From Isoetes taiwanensis (lineage: Eukaryota > Streptophyta > Lycopodiopsida > Isoetales > Isoetaceae): a stretch of DNA of 64,000 nt. A program made the translations under genes and the position numbers. The stretch covers positions 10,707,240-10,771,239 of the forward strand of contig JAJEKV010000013.1 in assembly GCA_021234155.1 (NCBI GenBank). The letters run 5' to 3'. Every line of letters begins with the position of its first letter. The first letter of the stretch is position 1. Below the pieces are notes generated by a model. The model was not told the origin of the DNA, did not search any database, and was given only the letters and a program-made list of their open reading frames with translations. Below, piece after piece: positions 44,431 to 55,765 of this stretch.

Positions 44431-45700
44431 TGTGGTAGCGAGATCGCTTTCAAGGCATCCGCCCGACAACCGGGGGGTGCGCAGCGCCAATCGGCAGCTC
44501 TTCGGCCCGATTTCGGGGAAAAAGATAGAAATTGCTTAGCGAGATGTAGGCTTGAGGAAGTATGGGCAGAAGCGTGCAAGGAAGCGAAGCGGATAGGGAG
44601 AGGGAAACCTTCAAAATTTTAAGAAGGAAGGTAACCTCCTATACCATAAGAACAAGTTGTGCGTCTTCGAATCATCCGGAGTAAGAAAGTTGATCCTCCA
44701 CGACACCCACAACAGCCCAATAGCTGGCCCACGCCAGATTCATGAAGACATACTTTAAAGTCGCTAAAAGCGGCTACTATTGGCCGGGAATGAAGAAGCG
44801 CATAGCCCGCTACATCAAGGAATGTCAGCTATGTCGACAAACAAAGGCGAGAACAACCTGCGAATACCAGGGGCATTGGAACCATTAGCGGTGCCTAACG
44901 CTAAGTGGGAGGTCGTCAGCATGGACTTTATAACAGGACTGCCAAGGACAGTAAGGGGCAAGGATGCCTTGATGGTCGTGGTCGACAAGTTGTCGAAGAT
45001 GGCCCACTTTGTGCCTTGCGGGGACCACCGGACCGCTGACAGCTATGGATACGGCAAAGCTCTTCACCAAAGAGATCTTCAGACTCCATGGCATGCCCAG
45101 AGAAATTATCTCCGACCGAGATCCGAAGTTCATGAGTGCCTTCTGGCAGGATCTCTTCACAACGATTGGAACGAAGCTATCCATGAGCACGGCCTATCAT
45201 CCACAGACGGATGGGCAAACGGAGCGTATCAACAGAATATTGGAAGACATGCTCCGAAACTATGTCTGGAACAAGCAAGGTATGTGGGAGGAATTTATTC
45301 ACTTGGTGGAATTTGCATACAATAGCACCAAGCAAGAAACCTTCCCAAATGTCGCCGTTCATGATCAACTACGGCTACCAATGCCTAACTCCAGACACTT
45401 GGCACAATCCCGTGTCAAAAGTGGAAGTCTCGCAACAAATGTTGAGCGACATGCAGCAGCTCGTAGAAGAAGTGCGAGGATATCTCCTAGCAGCAAGGAG
45501 TCGTCGAGGAAGAGCATCGTAGACAAGCATCGAACAGTCAGGGAGTTCGAAGTTGGCGACAATGTGTGGCTCAAGATCAAGGTGAAGCAGGCGAAGCTCC
45601 GCATCGGGAATTGCAAGAAGCTTGCTCCAAGGTGGGCTGGACCCTTCAAAATAGTCAAGAGAGTGGGTAACCAATCCTGAGTTAGACTTGCCAAAGACAC
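44431..45700 (+). pseudogene. Element B integrase
   Basis: The zinc-binding N-terminal domain at 44690-44850 has LHDTHN, an AKSGYYWPGMKKRIARYIKE run and CQLCRQTKA. The core at 44905-45360 has MDFITGLPRTVRGKDALMVV with D in VDKLSK, the second D in ISDRDPKF and E in HPQTDGQTERINR. One frame change at about 45020 splits it. LVEFAYNSTKQET follows. The GPY/F C-terminal module (VWLKIKVKQAKLRIGNCKKL, RWAGPFKIVKRV) ends near 45690. It is very similar to the integrase at 21441-22133 but on the opposite strand. Confidence 0.9.
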
Positions 45701-45770
45701 TTAAAGATCCACAAAGTCTTCCACGTGAGTCTGGCGCCGAAGAAGCATACTCCCAATCGAGAAAGAAGTT

Positions 45771-46031
45771 TTGGACACTCCAACGATGTTGGAAATGACA
45801 GAAGAGCAGTTGGAAATAGTTCCAGAGCTAATTCTTGATAAAGCATTCAAGAAAACAAGGAGATCGGAGTTTCTCCAATACTTGGTCAAGTGTAAACACT
45901 TGCCGGTGGAAGACGCGACATGGGTACTTAAAAGAGATCTAGAAAAACAGTACCCACAGTTTATGGAGCAATGGGACGGCAAGGTCATCTCCAAAGAAAT
46001 CGGCTCAGGCATGTCGATTTGTGTAGATTAA
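45771..46031 (+). pseudogene. Element B chromodomain
   Basis: An open 86-codon stretch has MLEMTEEQLEIVPELILDKA, then FLQYLVKCKHLPVEDATWVL and LEKQYPQFMEQWDG. This is the chromodomain tail of a chromovirus integrase. The third aromatic position (W in ATW) is present. A Cys replaces the usual Trp in VKCKH (the copy at 21051 has VKWKH). It stops at 46029. Confidence 0.9.
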
Positions 46032-46865
46032 TAGCTTGCCTAGTTAAGTATAATCTACGCATGCAACCTATGATGTAAGGGTTGCATGCGTTGTTACCGA
46101 TGATGAGATTACTACGGTGATCTCTAGGACGTGGTGTAATGCCAATGTAGGCATGACCGCGGTTCCGCTTGGAAAGTCTACTGTCCCCCCCGAAGTAGGC
46201 GACCTCGAGAGAAAGGAGGTCATTGAAGAATGCATTGATAGGAAAAGCACCTCTAGCCCCATATATGCTTTGATAGGAGGAATCGGCCTTCACGCCCCAT
46301 ATACGGGAAGAACCTATCCTCCCATTTGGGCAACTAAAAAGGTGTAGGCATGAGTGGCATATAGGCATATAGGCGCTGTCTCCACGGCCATAATGGAAGA
46401 TTCACCCTCTTCCTACGCCGGGAGATTAGCCATGCATCCACGTAGATAGGTGGGGTGGTCACCATATAACCAAAATTTTTTAATTAATATTAATGGTACT
46501 AACGTAGTGTTGACCTGCAGGCCAATAGAGCGCTCCGGAGGGCCAAGAGGTCGAACTACGAAGACTTGCAACACAATTTTGTTGTAATGTGTTGCAAGGA
46601 ATAAAGAGTACCTCGAAGAATAATTGTACATATAATAATAAAACTGAAACATTAGGAGTTATTGTTATAATGACATAAGTGATAACTATTGGATTGAATA
46701 ATAGTATAATAATGTTCTATAAATATTACCTTGAGGTAATCCTATTAAAATGCATAACTATAGTAATAAGTATGTCCTATGCATGAGGTTGATTGCAGGT
46801 TAAGAAGATCCCAAGGTGGGGAGACCCACGATGCTGCGGACAACATCAATTCAAGATGGGGAGAA
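46032..46865 (+). other. Element B 3' non-coding region and polypurine tract
   Basis: No coding sequence is seen. Blocks such as GATGATGAGATTACTACGGTGATC resemble the corresponding region of LTR-A elements. The purine tract AGATGGGGAGAA (46854-46865) directly precedes TGTGACGTTCC of the 3' LTR. Confidence 0.8.
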
Positions 46866-47255
46866 TGTGACGTTCCAGTACGATATACGGTCTCAAGACG
46901 TATACCGTACTGCGCCGTCACGCGTACACGCCATCCAGTCGACGTGTACGCCAACGTGTACCCAAGCAAGGACGCCCTAGGGGGCAACTTGCAATGGTGC
47001 GCACACTTAGCAATGCGCGCACCTTTAGACCTTTAACCCATTAAAGGTAGACCAAGGGTCATGGAAACCCTAAACCTAACTGATAGCCTTCATAAGACAC
47101 CAAACCCTAACATTCCCTTTTTCGCCCACAGACCTTCCGAGCTCCGATTCGCGCGCCTGAGGAGTCAATTCCAACTCCCACGATCTGCCCGTGCGCCCCA
47201 GCTTGTCAGATCATCCTTCCGACCGCATCCCGAAGCAGAACAGAGACATGGATGC
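46866..47255 (+). mobile_element. LTR-B, 3' copy, piece 1
   Basis: It begins TGTGACGTTCCAGTACG and aligns to 35068-35430 of the 5' LTR. It stops at GATGC, the target duplication of element F. It continues at 51438. Confidence 0.92.
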
Positions 47256-47683
47256 TGTTAGCCCTTTGGGCTAAACATATGTATGAGTATTGGACCACTT
47301 GATCTAGGGCCCAGATTTAGCCCATATATATGGTAGGTGGCATAGGCCACATGTATTTGTCATATTGGACCCCACAATCTATGGCCCAGATTTAGCCAAG
47401 ATCTGTGGTAGGTGAGATGTCAGTTAGGGTTAGGGTTATGGTTTTGCTCTACTATTTAGAGAGAGCATTTCCTCTCATTGTTTAGGTTTTTGCTCACGTT
47501 TTGGAGCACCTCCTTTTGGAGCATCAATATGATTCTGTTTTGTTCATTCTTTCTTTTGTTCTTGTTCTTGGAGTTTCTTCCCATCTTCTTTCGTTGATCC
47601 ATGAGCATTTGTGGCAGCCTTGTGGCATCCGGCAGTCATGGACTGCTGCTGCAAGGTGATGCCAAGAACCCCAAACATCAACA
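47256..47683 (+). mobile_element. Element F 5' LTR
   Basis: It runs from TGTTAGCCCTTTGGGCTAAA to CCCCAAACATCAACA. TGTT...AACA forms the terminal inverted repeat. GCCCTTTGGGC near the start is a perfect small palindrome. It differs from the 3' LTR by about five substitutions and one short indel, pointing to a recent insertion. Confidence 0.95.
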
Positions 47684-47684
47684 C

Positions 47685-47702
47685 TGGCGCCTCATGCCGG
47701 GG
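47685..47702 (+). promoter_or_regulatory. Element F primer binding site
   Basis: TGGCGCCTCATGCCGGGG lies one base after the LTR. It resembles the tRNA-Asp type site TGGCGCCGTTGCCGGGG used by OTA-type plant Ty3 elements, with three central mismatches. This hints that the helper of F is OTA-type. Confidence 0.75.
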
Positions 47703-49310
47703 TTCGTGGGCTCATGATCAATCTTTTGTTTTGTATTTCAAGCATCTCCAAAAGTTTTAAGCCCAAAAATTTTTGGATCTACACCGACACATTCTTGCAT
47801 TATCATCTGTGATACTTGCCCACTTTTCAGAAGAGGAAGGGGGCAAACGTGATTTGTGGCAAAATAAAGTTCTTATTTGTGACATTTGGGTTGATCGACG
47901 CTATTTTTGTTATCCTCTATTCTGTGCACAAGGCGCATACATTTCTTATTTCTTACGAGACAAGTTTGCCACAGGTAATACAATTCATATTTTTGGGTGT
48001 ATCTTTGTGCTGGAGATGCCCTTCGGGTCTTCAATACTACTCCAGTTCTTTTATTTTCGAGTGTATTTTGGGTGCTGAACTCTGGAGATGCTCTGAGGGT
48101 CTTTCATGTTCTTCATCACCATACTCTGTGATATTTGCCCAATGGTTTCACAAAGGGACAAATTCTGCCACAGTTCTTTTCATCAAGCACTTGGATTCTC
48201 CGTCCAGCACTTGCCTTCTATTTTGAATGCTGGGATGCCCTCGGATCTTTAATACAGACCCAAAATTCAAAATCTGGCCTCTGCTCTCTCATTCAGTATC
48301 GGAAATCCGCCGCCCCAACCTGTTATCTTGGACAAGCCCCATCAGTTTCTTATTGATGATTTTGCTCGGATGCAACATACAGCTCTATCGTGATTCCTAA
48401 CTTTGATTCATGCTCTACATTCATAACTCTGATTTCATGCTCTGCCCTCAGCTTTCTGCACACAGTAGGTGCAACACAGGGGCACTTCACCCCTTTTGTT
48501 CAACCAGGACGCAGGGCTATCACCAATGATTTGACATATTTTGCTATATTTCGCTATTGTTGGAGAACAAAAGAGTCAAGTTTTAGTCAAATCTTACGTG
48601 ATCCTTCCACGCAGGACTTTTTGTATCACGAGCGCATAACCAGAAACATAGGAACATGGTCTTAGTTTAAATTCGGCATGGTTTGCCTTGGCTTAACAAG
48701 ACTTTCTTCGCTCACGAAATTTTTCCTGTTCAAAGCGGCTTGCGTGAAGTTTTTAAGCGGTCATAGCCCACAAAAGGGATCTTTCTTTTCACGAATTTCT
48801 GCCTCCAAACTCGGCAAATCGTCATGCCATTGCGTTTTTTCTACGCGAAGCCATTTAGTCGACCGCATTCGCCGCGGTCAATTTCGAAATTTTCATTTGA
48901 TACCTTGGGCTCACCAAATCGTATTTTAAGCGATCTCACCGGGCTTTACACCGTAGCTTTGTCAACACAATTTGGGCCTTCAACACATAGCCGGTCCCAA
49001 ATCGACCAAAGAATACACCTTGACCAAATCTCGGACCACCGTTTTCGCTATTGTGAAGATCATTTTGAGCTCCCTCTCCTTGGTTCGCTCAAGCACACAA
49101 ACTTTTACGTAATATCTCCTCGGTTCGCACCAACACCGATTTTTACGTAATATATGTTACCTTTCACGACGAGGAGGCCTCCCGCCGTCTCCAGCGGGAC
49201 ATGAGCGGAAGGGGTAAATCACTGCGCCACGCCCCATTCCTTTTGCAACATAAGCCTTCGGTGTTTTCCGGTCTATCACCCAGGTGTTTTTTGGTCTACA
49301 TCAACAAAGG
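47703..49310 (+). other. Element F internal region, non-coding part
   Basis: AT-rich sequence with unrelated short frames on the plus strand. No gag, protease or pol motif is seen. It is part of the retrotransposon by position only. Confidence 0.6.
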
Positions 49311-49650
49311 CCCACGGCCTTCACGGCGTGGCCTCCTCACTCCACGGCCCATCCTGGCGTGGCCGCTCTCAGAATCCCAGAGCATCAGCACCTCTTCCGT
49401 CAGAGCATCAGAGCTCCCACGGCCCTTCCCGGCGTGGCCTCTCCCACGGCCCCTCATGGCGTGGCCTCGCGCCGAGCCCCCCCGGCCCATCGCGGCGTGG
49501 GCGCTCCCATGGCCCGTCCGCGGCGTGGCCTTCCGCCCTCGAACCCCCGGCCCGCGGCACCTTCAGCGCCCGGCCCCTCAAAGCGTGGCACCAATTCCGG
49601 CGTCAAGGGCCCACCCAACCACAAAAAAAAAAAAAAAAAAAAGAGAGGTT
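49311..49650 (+). repeat. GC-rich ACGGCC/GGCGTGG repeat block and A-tract in element F
   Basis: About seven copies of CACGGCC(C)-N(3-8)-GGCGTGGCC occur between 49312 and 49580, each an imperfect inverted repeat. An A19 tract follows at 49622. Isolated copies recur at 49963, 50103 and 50135. The block opens a Pro/Arg-rich frame that I regard as incidental. Confidence 0.75.
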
Positions 49651-51011
49651 GAGCATGAAATTTTTAATTGTCCGCAGCTTCAAGGCGGGGCACCTGATGT
49701 TCAACACACATATCTTCAATGACTCTATTCTTTTATGCCAACACTTGGCACTTAGGCCATTCAAGATGAGTAACATTCTTGGTATTTTCCACTTCTTCTA
49801 CTATTGAAGAGGGTTTTTTATACCATCTATCACGTTCTATACGGGGCGTGTTTATAAGCAAAAGGCGTGAAGATGATTCAACCTTCCCCCTTTCATACCT
49901 TCACCTTACATGGCCCAACGGCATGTTAAGGCCATTCTTTAGCACTTGATGCAAACTCGATCCACGGCCCCCTTGGCGTGATTTGTTTAATGGTGACTTC
50001 TTGACCCATTCTTCAATTTTTTGAGGCATTATGCCTTTGGAGGTGCAACTTTCATCCAACTAAAATTCCAAAGAACATCATTCTCTTTCCACAACAAACT
50101 CACGGCCCAAAGGCGTGAGTTCATCAAAATTGTCACGGCCCTCACGGCGTGACTTCGAGCACAACTTTCAATCCTCTTTTCATGCAAGAAGTCTTTGGAG
50201 CATAATTTTGGCACATTTTGGGGGACGCCTCATCTTTTGCCCGATTCTTATATTTGCTTTGCACCTTTGTACCAACAAATTTCAAGTTCCTGCAATGGCG
50301 TGAAGATGAATTACGCCTTCCGGCCCTTCAGACATCAACCTCACATGGCCACATGGCATGTGCAAGCCAATTTCAGCAATTTCTCTTTGGTGTCTTCTTT
50401 TTCAAGTTCAACATTTTGATCAACCTCATCCGTCCATAATACATGGCGGTCGAGCCTCTTTCAAGTTCAACCAATGGCGTGAAGATGACTTATAGCCTTC
50501 CGCCCCTTCATTTCAACTCCTTCAAGTTCAACTATTTGCTCAAACTCTTTCAAGTTCAACAAATGGCGTGATTGACTTGCCTTCCGCCCTTTCAATCACT
50601 TATGTTTCAACTCCTTGTTTCAACTTTTCAAGTTCAACACTGGCGTGAAGATGACTTAGGACCTTTCGCCCCTTCAACAATTTTTCTTTCCAAATTTTTG
50701 TTCCACTCATTACAAGACACTTTGATTGGCGCATGTATTCGGAGCTAAGTGGCAAGCTCTATGAGAAGTGGTGACAGCCTTCTCAACATTAGATTCGACT
50801 TCTATGGAATTAAAGGAGCTTGTGGCAAGCTCAAGAGAAGTGGTGACACCTTCTCAACCTCTCATGATTTCTGTACTTCATCGACATTTGCATTTTTGGG
50901 TCAAGAATTTTTCGGCGACATTATCATTATTTCCCCTCACTTTGGCCACTGTTGTAAATGTTTAACCTGATGTTATAAAGGTTCTACATAGTTTGGTGTG
51001 GTGGGGGGGAG
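49651..51011 (+). other. Element F internal region with TTCAAGTTCAAC / GGCGTGAAGATGA repeats, ending in the purine tract
   Basis: The composite block TTCAAGTTCAAC-n-TGGCGTGAAGATGACTTA-n-CCTTCCGCCCCTTC recurs about five times (near 49862, 50296, 50475, 50563 and 50641). The end GGTGTGGTGGGGGGGAG (about 50995-51011) is the purine tract before the 3' LTR. No protein family is recognised. Confidence 0.7.
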
Positions 51012-51437
51012 TGTTAGCCCTTTGGGCTAAACATATGTATGAGTATTGGACCACTTGATCTAGGGGTGATTTAGCCCATATATATGGTAGGTGGCATAGG
51101 CCACATGTATTTGTCATATTGGACCCCACAATCTATGGCCCAGATTTAGCCTAGATCTGTGGTAGGTGAAATGTCAGTTAGGGTTAGAGTTATGGTTTTG
51201 CTCTAATATTTAGAGAGAGCATTTCCTCTCATTGTTTAGGTTTTTGCTCACGTTTTGGAGCACCTCCTTTTGGAGCATCAATATGATTCTGTTTTGTTCA
51301 TTCTTTCTTTTGTTCTTGTTCTTGGAGTTTCTTCCCATCTTCTTTCGTTGATCCATGAGCATTTGTGGCAGCCTTGTGGCATCTGGCAGTCATGGACTGC
51401 TGCTGCAAGGTGATGCCAAGAACCCCAAACATCAACA
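51012..51437 (+). mobile_element. Element F 3' LTR
   Basis: The 426-bp partner of the LTR at 47256, with identical ends TGTTAGCCC and CATCAACA, followed by GATGC. Confidence 0.95.
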
Positions 51438-52220
51438 GATGCCTTCGGATCGAGAGGAGTGAACCAGGGATCAGGTATTTGGTCGATTGAATAGCCTAAA
51501 CCTTATTCCAGCCTTCGAGCCAGTAGGTTTAGCTTATTAAATCACCCTTAGTAGCCAAGCAGATCCTGAGATTGACTCTAACTAAAGAACCTAACTCTAT
51601 GTATTAGATTAGTTCTTATTACTTATGTTCATATGATGGACGGATGTATTCTGTGGACTCATTGTATTGGGAAGGGGGGTAGAGACTTAAAGCTTAGTAG
51701 ATGATGCTCCTAGCTAGTCCCTCTTAGTGCATTACTAGAATTCGGCATGTGTACAAGAGCCCACCTGGTTGTGGGTGAAGGGGGCGACGGCTTAGAATGA
51801 GTTAGGTGTTCTCGACCCTTGACCGATCCCTCCGGTGTGTAAGGCCTAAGGGGATCAGAGTGACTAGGTCTAATGGCTTGCCACTGAGTGTGGGTAAGGC
51901 ATGGGCTCGACACCCGTGGGGTGGTGTTCACCTTCCAGTGGGTTAAGTCGAATAAGGGCAAAGTGGCCCTCTAGTCACCTTGGGTCAAGCATGTAGATCT
52001 CTCGAGGGAGCAATCCCTACCGCCCCATCGGGATGGGGAGATGTAACCGGGGAATAGCCCCTTTGGCTATGCACCCCTGCTCTGATCAGAGTCCCAACAC
52101 TTTTAACCTACTCGCAAAGTGTACACGGGAGGGGCGGATGGAGTGGACAACCCTAAGCCATGTTCTTATGCCAGCCCCATCCATCGCCATGATTCTCGTC
52201 TCAAGATGAACTTCCGGAGA
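51438..52220 (+). mobile_element. LTR-B, 3' copy, piece 2
   Basis: It resumes LTR-B at GATGCCTTCGGATCGAGAG and follows the 5' LTR (35440-36185), including the shared core at 52120-52150. It stops in GGAGA at the left edge of element A3. It continues at 60080 with GAGACCCAAGC. Confidence 0.9.
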
Positions 52221-52221
52221 T

Positions 52222-53838
52222 CGTGGCGTTCCAAGTATTTATACGGTATAATGATAAATATGTTGACACGCCACCCGTGTATAGATACGCTACCATGGGG
52301 CATGGTAACCTAGGGGTTGACTTAAAAGGATTAAATTAGCTATGCTAATTTAATTGTTAAAGATAATAACCTACATTTAAGGGATCATTATTTATAAAGG
52401 ATAATTAAACTAATTATCCTTTGGAAGCCACCACCGCCAAACCTGGTTGGCCAAAGATGGTGAATGCTATTTTGGACCCATAAGGTGGATCACCACCCCC
52501 AGATCCACCATAATCGACTGAGCCGAAAGCCTACCTTGGGATTGAGCCGAGCCACCACCTTGCCCAAGTACTTGCACTGTGGTGATCGTGAGTGAGCATC
52601 GAAGTTTCGAAGGATGGAGGCACCAAACGATAACGGGTCGAAAGCAGAATACAGTGGGTGGCTAGTATAGGTGATATTCTAGGTAGCCCTTTGGGCACTT
52701 GTGTGTTGTCTTGTATGTTTTCTGTGCTTTTAGTCGTAGGAACTAACCCTTGGTTGAAAAGGTAAGTTCTCTTTATATTTTGATTCGGTTTTTGCTCTCA
52801 AAGGATGAATTGATAGTTCTTTGCTTAGTTAGCACTCCAGAGATGGGGATTACGGGAGGGTAGAGACCTCGAGCCCATATATTGTAGTATGCTCCTAGAT
52901 AAAGCCCTCAGATATCCCAATATTGCGGCTCAGGCACAAGAACCCACGGGTCATAGATGCTATGGTACCGGGCTTAGCACCGCACAAGGAACACAAGGGT
53001 GAAGTGGAGGTGGGGTCTTGCACGAACATAAAAGGCTCCTGGGACTCCTATAGCGAGCTAGACCTGATAAATGGCCACGAGGGCCGGGTATGGGTCCGAC
53101 ACTCCTGGGTGGGAAGGTGTGACCCGGTATGGGGCACCTTGCACTTTGAGTAGATTTAGGGCGCAGTAAGCCTGCACGGATGCGGGTCGCCGATGCGCAC
53201 GTATTCTCTAGCTCGCCCATGGAGCCTTTGCGGATTCTCGGAAGGGGACGCTTCCACGACCCGCCTCATCGGACCGGGGCTTCATGAACCCCGAGTAGGC
53301 TCGCCAGTGGTGATGCCTCGAGCCTACGTCTCCCGGAAGGCTATAGCGACGCCATAGCGTGAATTGACCCATCCAGGGGCGTGCAATGGAGGGGCGGATG
53401 GAGTGGACAACCCTAGCCAATGTTCTATGCCAGCCAACGCCATGTCAAGATTCCGTCTCGCTGATCTCTTGAGGCCTAGCCGCCACCGATCCTCACCGAG
53501 TCCGAACCCGGGTAGAACCGTGGGTTTGGGGTGTTTTCTTAGGTTTAGATGCATATTCTTTGCCGCTGGTATTTGATGGATATGCCACCCTTCGTGGTGG
53601 TTATTTATATGTGATTTATGCCGTGTGCTAACCCTTGTATTCACGCTTCGCGACGTAGGAGCCCCATTGAAGGCGTGGGCGAATGACCCTTTTCAGGTCC
53701 TTCTTTTCGGGCATCGTATTATAGATGGCCCAAATAGACGGAGGGTTCTCGCTCATGGCGAAGTTGGTCGCCATGGGAGGGGAAAGTCCCCGTGATGTAT
53801 GCGCCCGGAGGGTCGATATATGTTCGTGGAGCGCCACA
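52222..53838 (+). mobile_element. Element A3 5' LTR (family A)
   Basis: It reads (TG)TGGCGTTCCAAGTATTTAT at the start and GGAGCGCCACA at the end. The first two bases are scrambled (TCG instead of CTG). Internal text GCTAATTTAATTGTTAAAGA, TTGATTTAGGG-type and the shared core (53385-53430) match other family A LTRs. Confidence 0.92.
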
Positions 53839-53840
53839 AA

Positions 53841-53853
53841 GGGTATCGTGAGC
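53841..53853 (+). promoter_or_regulatory. Degenerate primer binding site of A3
   Basis: GGGTATCGTGAGC lies three bases after the LTR. It resembles TGGTATCAGAGC with disturbance at the CAG triplet, as in element B. Confidence 0.6.
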
Positions 53854-54017
53854 ATGGTTCGGGAAGCCAAACTATTGCAGACCGCCACATACTAACTCGA
53901 TAGATCGTTAGCTAGAGAGCGAGGATTTTGGAGTAGTACGAAGTTTTTTGGGTGGTGTAATGGATGCCGCCATGCTTGCTTTAGTGTGGTCTAATTGTAA
54001 TTGAGAGGGTGTACCCG

Positions 54018-54215
54018 GCACCCAACCCTAACCCTAAGTGGCGGGGGGGTGGGGTACCCGGGTCGCCGGCGCTCAGAGAAACCTCGGGTAGGGGTGCCCG
54101 CCACCTGAAAAAAAAAAAAAAACCCTAACCCTAAGTGGCGGGTTGGGTACGGGGCCACCGCCATACCGTCTTAGCGCCGCCGAGGTAGGGGGTGCCCGCC
54201 ACCTAAAAGCGCCGG
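54018..54215 (+). repeat. Tandem duplication with CCCTAACCCTAA, upstream of alpha copy 1
   Basis: CCCTAACCCTAAGTGGCGGG...GGGTGCCCGCCACCT appears twice (54024-54104 and 54121-54205), separated by an A-tract. The telomere-like word is too short to be a telomere remnant. It forms part of the alpha leader or promoter. Confidence 0.7.
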
Positions 54216-54482
54216 CCATTTTTTTCATAAAAGTTTTTAGGGTTAAAATTTTAAAAGTGACTTTTTCTTTCACTTTTCTTAAACACCTAGCGCCCTTTTG
54301 AGCTCCGGGTCAGCCATAGCCATAACGGAGCTAGAAGCTCCCTCCGGCCGTAGCCAAACCTCTGCCTTACCTTTCTCCCCAAGCGCCCGCCTACCACCTA
54401 GCTTACTCTATAAGGATGGAGACACCCAAGCAAGTTTATACGCCAGAAGCCTCGCTATTCTAAAACCCCTATAGAGCTTATA

Positions 54483-55765
54483 ATGGCTGAATTGTCTGCC
54501 ACAACGAGACCATGGCCAGACATTGGTTAAGACCCCAAGAAATACCGGAGTATTTCGGAAGCGCTTTAACGAAGGGGTCGAATCCCATACCCGCTTTTTG
54601 CTATAATGAGCGCTTTGTGTTCAAGCTCAACGCTATTCGAGACCGCATGATAGTGGAACAGAAGATGGCGCCCGTATATGCCCGGTTCTTCCCGCCAGCG
54701 GGGGATGACCAACCAGCAGGAGGAGGCCTTACAAACGCAGCCCGTAATAGTTTGCAAATGGCCCAAGAGGCGGATCTCGGCAGTGGTTGGCATTGATGAT
54801 CCGGGCCGGGATACCGCTACCTAGGAAACGGCAGATGTGCCTCTTTGATGGGGAGCCTATACTCTTCCATCGTTCTCATATGAAGAGGAGACCAATCAGA
54901 TCCTTTGGGAAGCGGGATCACCCTCGATTTCACGACATCACTTCCAGCTGGCCGTTGAACGAGACATGCAAGCTAATCCCCACGTTACTTCATAGAGCTT
55001 ACAAGAAGAACTGAGATCGAATAGCCAAAGAGAAGCAAGCGAGAGGAGCAAGCCACACCGGGCGCAAGCACGTAAGGCAACACTGATTGACGGAGGAGGC
55101 CGCCAAGCTTCGTGGAGGATACTATCCATCGCCAGCAGTAGAACAAGAGCAAAATCAAAAGAATGCAGGACGGCAGAAAGCAGTAGAGCAAGAGAGGCAA
55201 CCGGCCGTGATGGAGCCGAATCGAGGAAGGAAGAGGAAGAAAGGCATCGGCAAGAGCAACCACCGCAGGCCCGTGGTTCCTCGCCAAGACAAAAGAAGAC
55301 ACCCCAAAGATCCGGGTGCTCAAGATAAGGATCAGCTTAGGGCTCGAGGAGGAATCGCTAAGGTCGTTAGGGATAACCGGCGTGATAAAGATCATCCAGA
55401 AAGCCCCAAGATCCCTAACAGCCAGGAAGACTCCTACCCCGAGCTGCACCCCAACCTAGGAGGAGGCATCGCTACAAGCCCGGTACCGCGGCACTCGGGA
55501 GAGATAAGGAAGTACCAGAAATCCATCGAAGTTTCGTTTACTTTAAACTTCCTTTCCAAATAAGCTTGGTCCGAGAGATTGCCCAAGAATTTAAGCCGGA
55601 CCTTCGTTTTCAAACTCATGCCATTCTAGCACTTCGTGAGGCGTCGAGGATTACTTGGTGGCCCTCTTTGGCGATGCAAACCTATGTGCCATCCATGCCA
55701 AGCGAGTAACCATCATGACAAAAGACCTACAGTTAGCACGCCGGATCCGTGGGGAACGGTCATAA
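54483..55765 (+). pseudogene. Gene alpha, copy 1: novel N-terminal domain fused to a histone H3 fold
   Basis: It starts at ATG 54483 (MAELSATTRPWPDIG), then shifts frame. The N-terminal domain has FGSALTKGSNPIPAFCYNER and FKLNAIRDRM. A helical, charged middle region (RIAKEKQARGAS; about 55080-55400, KNAGRQKAVEQERQPAVMEP, NRGRKRKKG) follows. From 55463 a histone H3 core appears: [73 protein letters not shown] and stop at 55763. The first loop has canonical H3 length, unlike typical CENH3. The canonical H3 tail is absent. At least four frame changes occur. Copy 2 (63096-61864) has the same order. The function is unknown; histone-fold placement in nucleosomes is inference. Confidence 0.8.

Larger units (their letters stand above)
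47256..51437 (+). mobile_element. Element F: young non-autonomous LTR element (LARD-like)
   Basis: The 4182-bp element is bounded by nearly identical LTRs of 428 and 426 bp and a perfect 5-bp target duplication GATGC (47251-47255 and 51438-51442). It has a primer site and a purine tract but no gag or pol. Frames inside (for example 47773-48078 and 49201-49722) match no known family. It fits a large retrotransposon derivative that depends on another element's enzymes. It sits inside the 3' LTR of element B and is therefore younger than B. Confidence 0.93.

Noticed and set aside
49201-49807. Pro/Arg-rich frames in element F as a protein
   Set aside because: Composition follows the GC-rich ACGGCC/GGCGTGG repeats. 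Three overlapping frames are equally open, and no domain is recognised.
54024-54135. CCCTAACCCTAA words as telomeric repeat remnants
   Set aside because: There are only two short occurrences, and they sit inside a roughly 85-100 bp tandem duplication of otherwise non-telomeric sequence.
54483-55765. Alpha as an ordinary CENH3 gene
   Set aside because: The first loop has canonical H3 length and the [20 protein letters not shown] text is canonical H3 rather than the usual CENH3 pattern. The upstream domain is also unlike any CENH3 tail I know. It cannot be fully excluded without a tree.
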